Shown here one piece after another: positions 60,924-64,000 of a stretch of DNA of 64,000 nucleotides. The notes beneath the pieces were generated by a model, which searched no databases, was not told the origin of the DNA, and saw only the letters and a list, made by a program, of their open reading frames with translations. A program made the position numbers and the translations under genes. The DNA is taken from assembly GCF_039530945.1 (NCBI RefSeq), contig NZ_BAAAPC010000014.1, positions 1-64,000 on the forward strand, in the 5' to 3' direction. The stretch is from Nocardiopsis_C rhodophaea (GTDB taxonomy: Bacteria; Actinomycetota; Actinomycetes; Streptosporangiales; Streptosporangiaceae). Each line of letters begins with the position of its first letter. Positions within the stretch are counted from its first letter, which is position 1.

Positions 60924-63900
60924 GTGCAACTGGAGGACCTCAAGGCCGGGGTTCGAGTCGGTGGCATCGTACCTGGCGAGTCGGTCGCGGTGATCGCTGC
61001 GGCTTGGCACGGCACCGACGCGGTGGAGCTGACCTACAAGCGGCGGGACGGTGCACTCGCACAGCAGCTGCTGTATCGCTCGGACGAGGCAGCACTATCC
61101 CTGGTAGCTGGCTCGGGGAGACCGTTCGACGCCGACGCACGCGATTTCAAGCTCGTCTCGGAGGCCCAGCGCATCAGGCTCGCCGGGCTGTTCGATCCGA
61201 TGCTCGCGGTCGCGACCAGCGACGTACAACCGCTGCCGCACCAGATCCGCGCGGTCTACGGCGAGCTGCTACCTCGCACCCCCTTGAGGTTTCTGCTGGC
61301 CGACGATCCGGGGGCCGGCAAGACCATCATGGCGGGTCTATACATCAAGGAGCTGATGCTCCGCGACGATGTGCACCGCTGTCTGGTGGTGGCGCCTGGC
61401 GGGCTGGTGGAGCAGTGGCAGGATGAGCTGCGCTTCAAGTTCGGACTGCGCTTTGAAATCCTCACCTCGCAATTGGTCGACGCCGACGTCGACGCCTCGG
61501 TGTTCGATCACCACCCGTTGCTGATTGCCAGGATGGACCAGCTCGCCCGCAATCGAAACCTGCTGGACCAGCTGCGGGACGGCGAGTGGGACCTGGTCGT
61601 TGTAGACGAGGCTCACCGTATGGGTGCGCACTACTTTGGCGGCAAGCTCGAGAAGACTAAGCGCTTCCAACTGGGAGAGCTGCTCGGTGAGCGCACCCGC
61701 CACCTCTTGCTGATGACCGCTACCCCGCACTCAGGTAAAGAGGAGGACTTCCAGCTATTCCTCACCCTGCTGGACCGGGACCGTTTTGCTGGGCGGTTCA
61801 GGCATGGCGTACACAGCGCCGACACCGATGGCGTCATGCGGCGCATGGTCAAAGAGGAGCTGTGCACCTTCGACGGCAAGCCCCTCTTTCCCGAACGGAT
61901 CGCGCAGACCGTCCCCTACGAGCTCACATCGCTGGAAAGCCGTCTCTACGAACAGGTCACCTCCTACGTGCGCCAGGGCATGAACCGCGCCGATCACCTG
62001 GATGGCAAACGCCGGACCACCGTGGGCTTCGCCCTCACCGTCTTGCAGCGCCGACTGGCTTCCAGCCCCCAAGCGATCTACCGCTCGTTGCGCCGTCGCG
62101 CAGATCGGTTGGAGCGCCGCCTGAACGACGTGCTGGTCGGCCGCTCGGTTGCCGATCCCGAGCCAGAGCTGGATCTAGATGCCCTGGACAACCCTGAAGA
62201 GCACAATGCCGCCGAGATCGAGCAGGCCGAGGAGGAGCTCCTGGACTCCGCTACCGCGGCGCAGACGGCGAACGAGCTGCGCACTGAGCTTGGGGAGCTG
62301 GCGGACCTGATCGCCTTGGCCAAGCAGGTGCGCGACAGTGGCACCGACCGCAAGTGGGCCGAGCTACGCACCATCCTGGAGGACAACGCGCTGGCCCACC
62401 ACTCTGACGGCGCCCCGCGCAAGCTCATTATCTTCACCGAGCACCGGGACACATTGGACTATCTCAGCACCCGGATCCGTACCCTGCTGGGCAGGCCTAA
62501 CGCGGTGCAAGCCATTCATGGCGGTGTGCGCCGTGCCGAGCGGCGGCGTATCACCACCGAGTTCACTAACAACACCGCCTGCCATGTACTACTGGCCACC
62601 GACGCCGCTGGCGAAGGCCTGAACCTGCAGGCCGCACACCTGATGGTGAATTACGACCTGCCATGGAACCCGAACCGCATCGAGCAGCGCTTTGGCCGGA
62701 TCCACCGCATCGGACAGACCGAGGTGTGCAGGCTGTGGAACTTGGTGGCCGCCAACACTCGAGAGGGCGCGGTGTTCACCCGGCTGCTGGACAAGGTTGA
62801 AGAGCAGCGCGCCGCTTACGGTGGCAAGGTCTTCGATGTGCTGGGGGCGGCGTTCGAGGAGACCCCGCTGCGCGGATTGCTGGTGGAGGCGATCCGCTAC
62901 GGCGAGCGTCCTGAGGTCCGCGCGAAGATGAACCGTGTGATCGATGACAGGGTCGCTGAAGGGCTCAAGGATCTTCTGGAGGAGCAAGCACTCGCCCATG
63001 ACACTCTGGCCGAGGCCGACCTGGAGGCGCTGCGTCGCCAGATGGACGAGGCTCGCACGCGCCGTCTGCAACCCCACTACATCGAATGGGCCTTCCGCCA
63101 CGCCTTCGACCGGCTGGGCGGGCGGATGGCGCGGCGGGAGAAGGGCCGCTACGAGATTAGTAACGTCCCTGTCCCCGTGCGGCATGCCGCACGCAACCGG
63201 TCGGTGTCCACTAAGTACCACCGCGTCACCTTCGACATTGAGCGCACCGAATTTGACGGCGGTGCCCGCGCCGACCTGCTGGCCCCCGGCCATCCGCTTC
63301 ACGACGCGGTGGCCGATCTGACCATTGAGCAGTTGTCCGACGCGCTAGAGCGGGGCACTGTGCTGGTGTCGCCGAAGGTTGACCGTCCAGCACTCCTCGT
63401 GGGGGTCTTGGAGGAGGTGGCCGACGCTACCGGTGCCTGTGTGGCGCGTCGTCTCGGCTACGCCTATGTGGGTGATGACGGGACCGTTACTCCCGCCGGT
63501 CCCGCCCCTTACCTGGATTGCCTGCCAGCACCTGATGTGGAGGCCGTGCAGCAGGCCCGCGCACTGCCGTGGCTGGGCGACGCGGAAGAGAAGGCCACGA
63601 GCTGGATGGTTGAGCATCGGCTCCCGGACTACCTGGAGGAAGTGCGGCAGCGGCGGGCCCGAGAGATCCAGCGCACCCGCGAGCAGGTGGTACAACGGCT
63701 CACTCAGGAGATCAATCGTCTGGACAGCGAGGCTGCCGCTGCGAAGGTAGAGGAGACGGCCGGTAAGAAGCCCAAGGAGTCGTCCGAGGGCCTGGAGCGT
63801 AAAGCCGCCGAGCTGGCTGCGCGCCTTGTGCGGCGAGGGGAGCAGTTGGACCGACAGGAGCAGATGTCCACCAAGCCACCGCAGCTGGTGACTTCGGCTC

Positions 63901-64000
63901 TGGTCATCCCGGTGAGCATGGTCGAGCCGGATCTCCCAGCCGATGCGCCTGTGCACGCGGTGGAAACCAAGGAGGTGGAGCGTCGTGGCGTGACTGCCGT
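60924..64000 (+). CDS. SNF2-type DEAD/DEAH helicase, 3' end outside the window
   Basis: At least 1025 residues; the frame is open to the window end. GTG start with AGGGAGAAG upstream. Walker A is A-D-D-P-G-A-G-K-T near 127, Walker B D-E-A-H near 228, motif III M-T-A-T-P-H-S-G near 270. The C-terminal helicase domain has I-I-F-T-E-H-R-D-T-L near 502, A-T-D-A-A-G-E-G-L-N-L-Q near 560 and Q-R-F-G-R-I-H-R-I-G-Q near 590. A long helical region with basic coiled coil follows. Similar to RapA/DrmD-like helicases of defence islands; DISARM DrmD is possible, but partner genes lie beyond the window. Confidence 0.88.
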   Translation, partial: MQLEDLKAGVRVGGIVPGESVAVIAAAWHGTDAVELTYKRRDGALAQQLLYRSDEAALSLVAGSGRPFDADARDFKLVSEAQRIRLAGLFDPMLAVATSDVQPLPHQIRAVYGELLPRTPLRFLLADDPGAGKTIMAGLYIKELMLRDDVHRCLVVAPGGLVEQWQDELRFKFGLRFEILTSQLVDADVDASVFDHHPLLIARMDQLARNRNLLDQLRDGEWDLVVVDEAHRMGAHYFGGKLEKTKRFQLGELLGERTRHLLLMTATPHSGKEEDFQLFLTLLDRDRFAGRFRHGVHSADTDGVMRRMVKEELCTFDGKPLFPERIAQTVPYELTSLESRLYEQVTSYVRQGMNRADHLDGKRRTTVGFALTVLQRRLASSPQAIYRSLRRRADRLERRLNDVLVGRSVADPEPELDLDALDNPEEHNAAEIEQAEEELLDSATAAQTANELRTELGELADLIALAKQVRDSGTDRKWAELRTILEDNALAHHSDGAPRKLIIFTEHRDTLDYLSTRIRTLLGRPNAVQAIHGGVRRAERRRITTEFTNNTACHVLLATDAAGEGLNLQAAHLMVNYDLPWNPNRIEQRFGRIHRIGQTEVCRLWNLVAANTREGAVFTRLLDKVEEQRAAYGGKVFDVLGAAFEETPLRGLLVEAIRYGERPEVRAKMNRVIDDRVAEGLKDLLEEQALAHDTLAEADLEALRRQMDEARTRRLQPHYIEWAFRHAFDRLGGRMARREKGRYEISNVPVPVRHAARNRSVSTKYHRVTFDIERTEFDGGARADLLAPGHPLHDAVADLTIEQLSDALERGTVLVSPKVDRPALLVGVLEEVADATGACVARRLGYAYVGDDGTVTPAGPAPYLDCLPAPDVEAVQQARALPWLGDAEEKATSWMVEHRLPDYLEEVRQRRAREIQRTREQVVQRLTQEINRLDSEAAAAKVEETAGKKPKESSEGLERKAAELAARLVRRGEQLDRQEQMSTKPPQLVTSALVIPVSMVEPDLPADAPVHAVETKEVERRGVTA

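Noticed and set aside
60950..60970. GGGTTCGAGTC resembling a tRNA T-loop
   Set aside because: It lies inside the coding frame of the helicase and no cloverleaf can be formed around it.

Overview
The window is 64 kb of high-GC DNA. It has GTG starts, ATGA/GTGA stop-start overlaps and strong Shine-Dalgarno sites, together with gene families typical of filamentous actinomycetes: PknG/GlnX/GlnH, XRE-DUF5753 with DUF397, DUF6221, snapalysin, CGNR regulators, mycobacterial-type SecA2 and a type III Wadjet cassette. I infer an actinomycete of the Streptosporangiales/Nocardiopsaceae or Streptomyces kind; the genus cannot be fixed from this sequence alone.

Layout. 1-0.8 kb: remnants of three insertion sequences. 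0.8-4.5 kb: small enzymes (deazaflavin-type nitroreductase fused to hemerythrin, RidA, DHFR/RibD-like reductase) and an unrecognised protein with an internal duplication. 5.0-13.3 kb: a tightly coupled six-gene signalling operon, PknG kinase, PP2C phosphatase, VWA protein, FHA protein, GlnX-like membrane protein and GlnH-like lipoprotein. This looks like extracellular amino-acid sensing wired to a kinase, a phosphatase and a phosphothreonine reader. 13.6-33.4 kb: mixed metabolic and regulatory genes, including TetR/aldo-keto reductase, MoaD/BNR propeller, snapalysin, CGNR/VOC, PPOX, XRE-DUF5753, spermidine-synthase-like, PLP enzyme plus MFS, OmpA lipoprotein, epoxide hydrolase and MarR plus MFS; several have clear palindromic operators and convergent terminators. 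33.5-40.3 kb: a LuxE/LuxC-like (EhpF/EhpG-like) carboxylate-reducing pair under a TetR regulator, an Nramp transporter, a CtaG-like membrane protein and the second of two related small membrane proteins.

40.5-64 kb is an accessory, defence-flavoured region. A complete four-gene Wadjet type III cassette (jetABCD) lies between a 53-bp SecA-derived fragment and a full secA2. After secA2 come a 28-bp perfect inverted repeat, small hypothetical genes, a frameshifted XRE regulator with DUF397, an alpha/beta hydrolase, a hexapeptide transferase, a family-25 glycosyltransferase, an unrecognised HTH-plus-sensor-like protein, a divergent radical SAM-CYTH pair, an internally deleted IS5-type transposase and a long SNF2-type helicase running off the right end.

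The best candidates for something undescribed are the rSAM-CYTH/HTH-sensor/GT25 group at 56.4-60.3 kb and the extended PknG signalling operon. I saw no tRNA, rRNA or CRISPR array.
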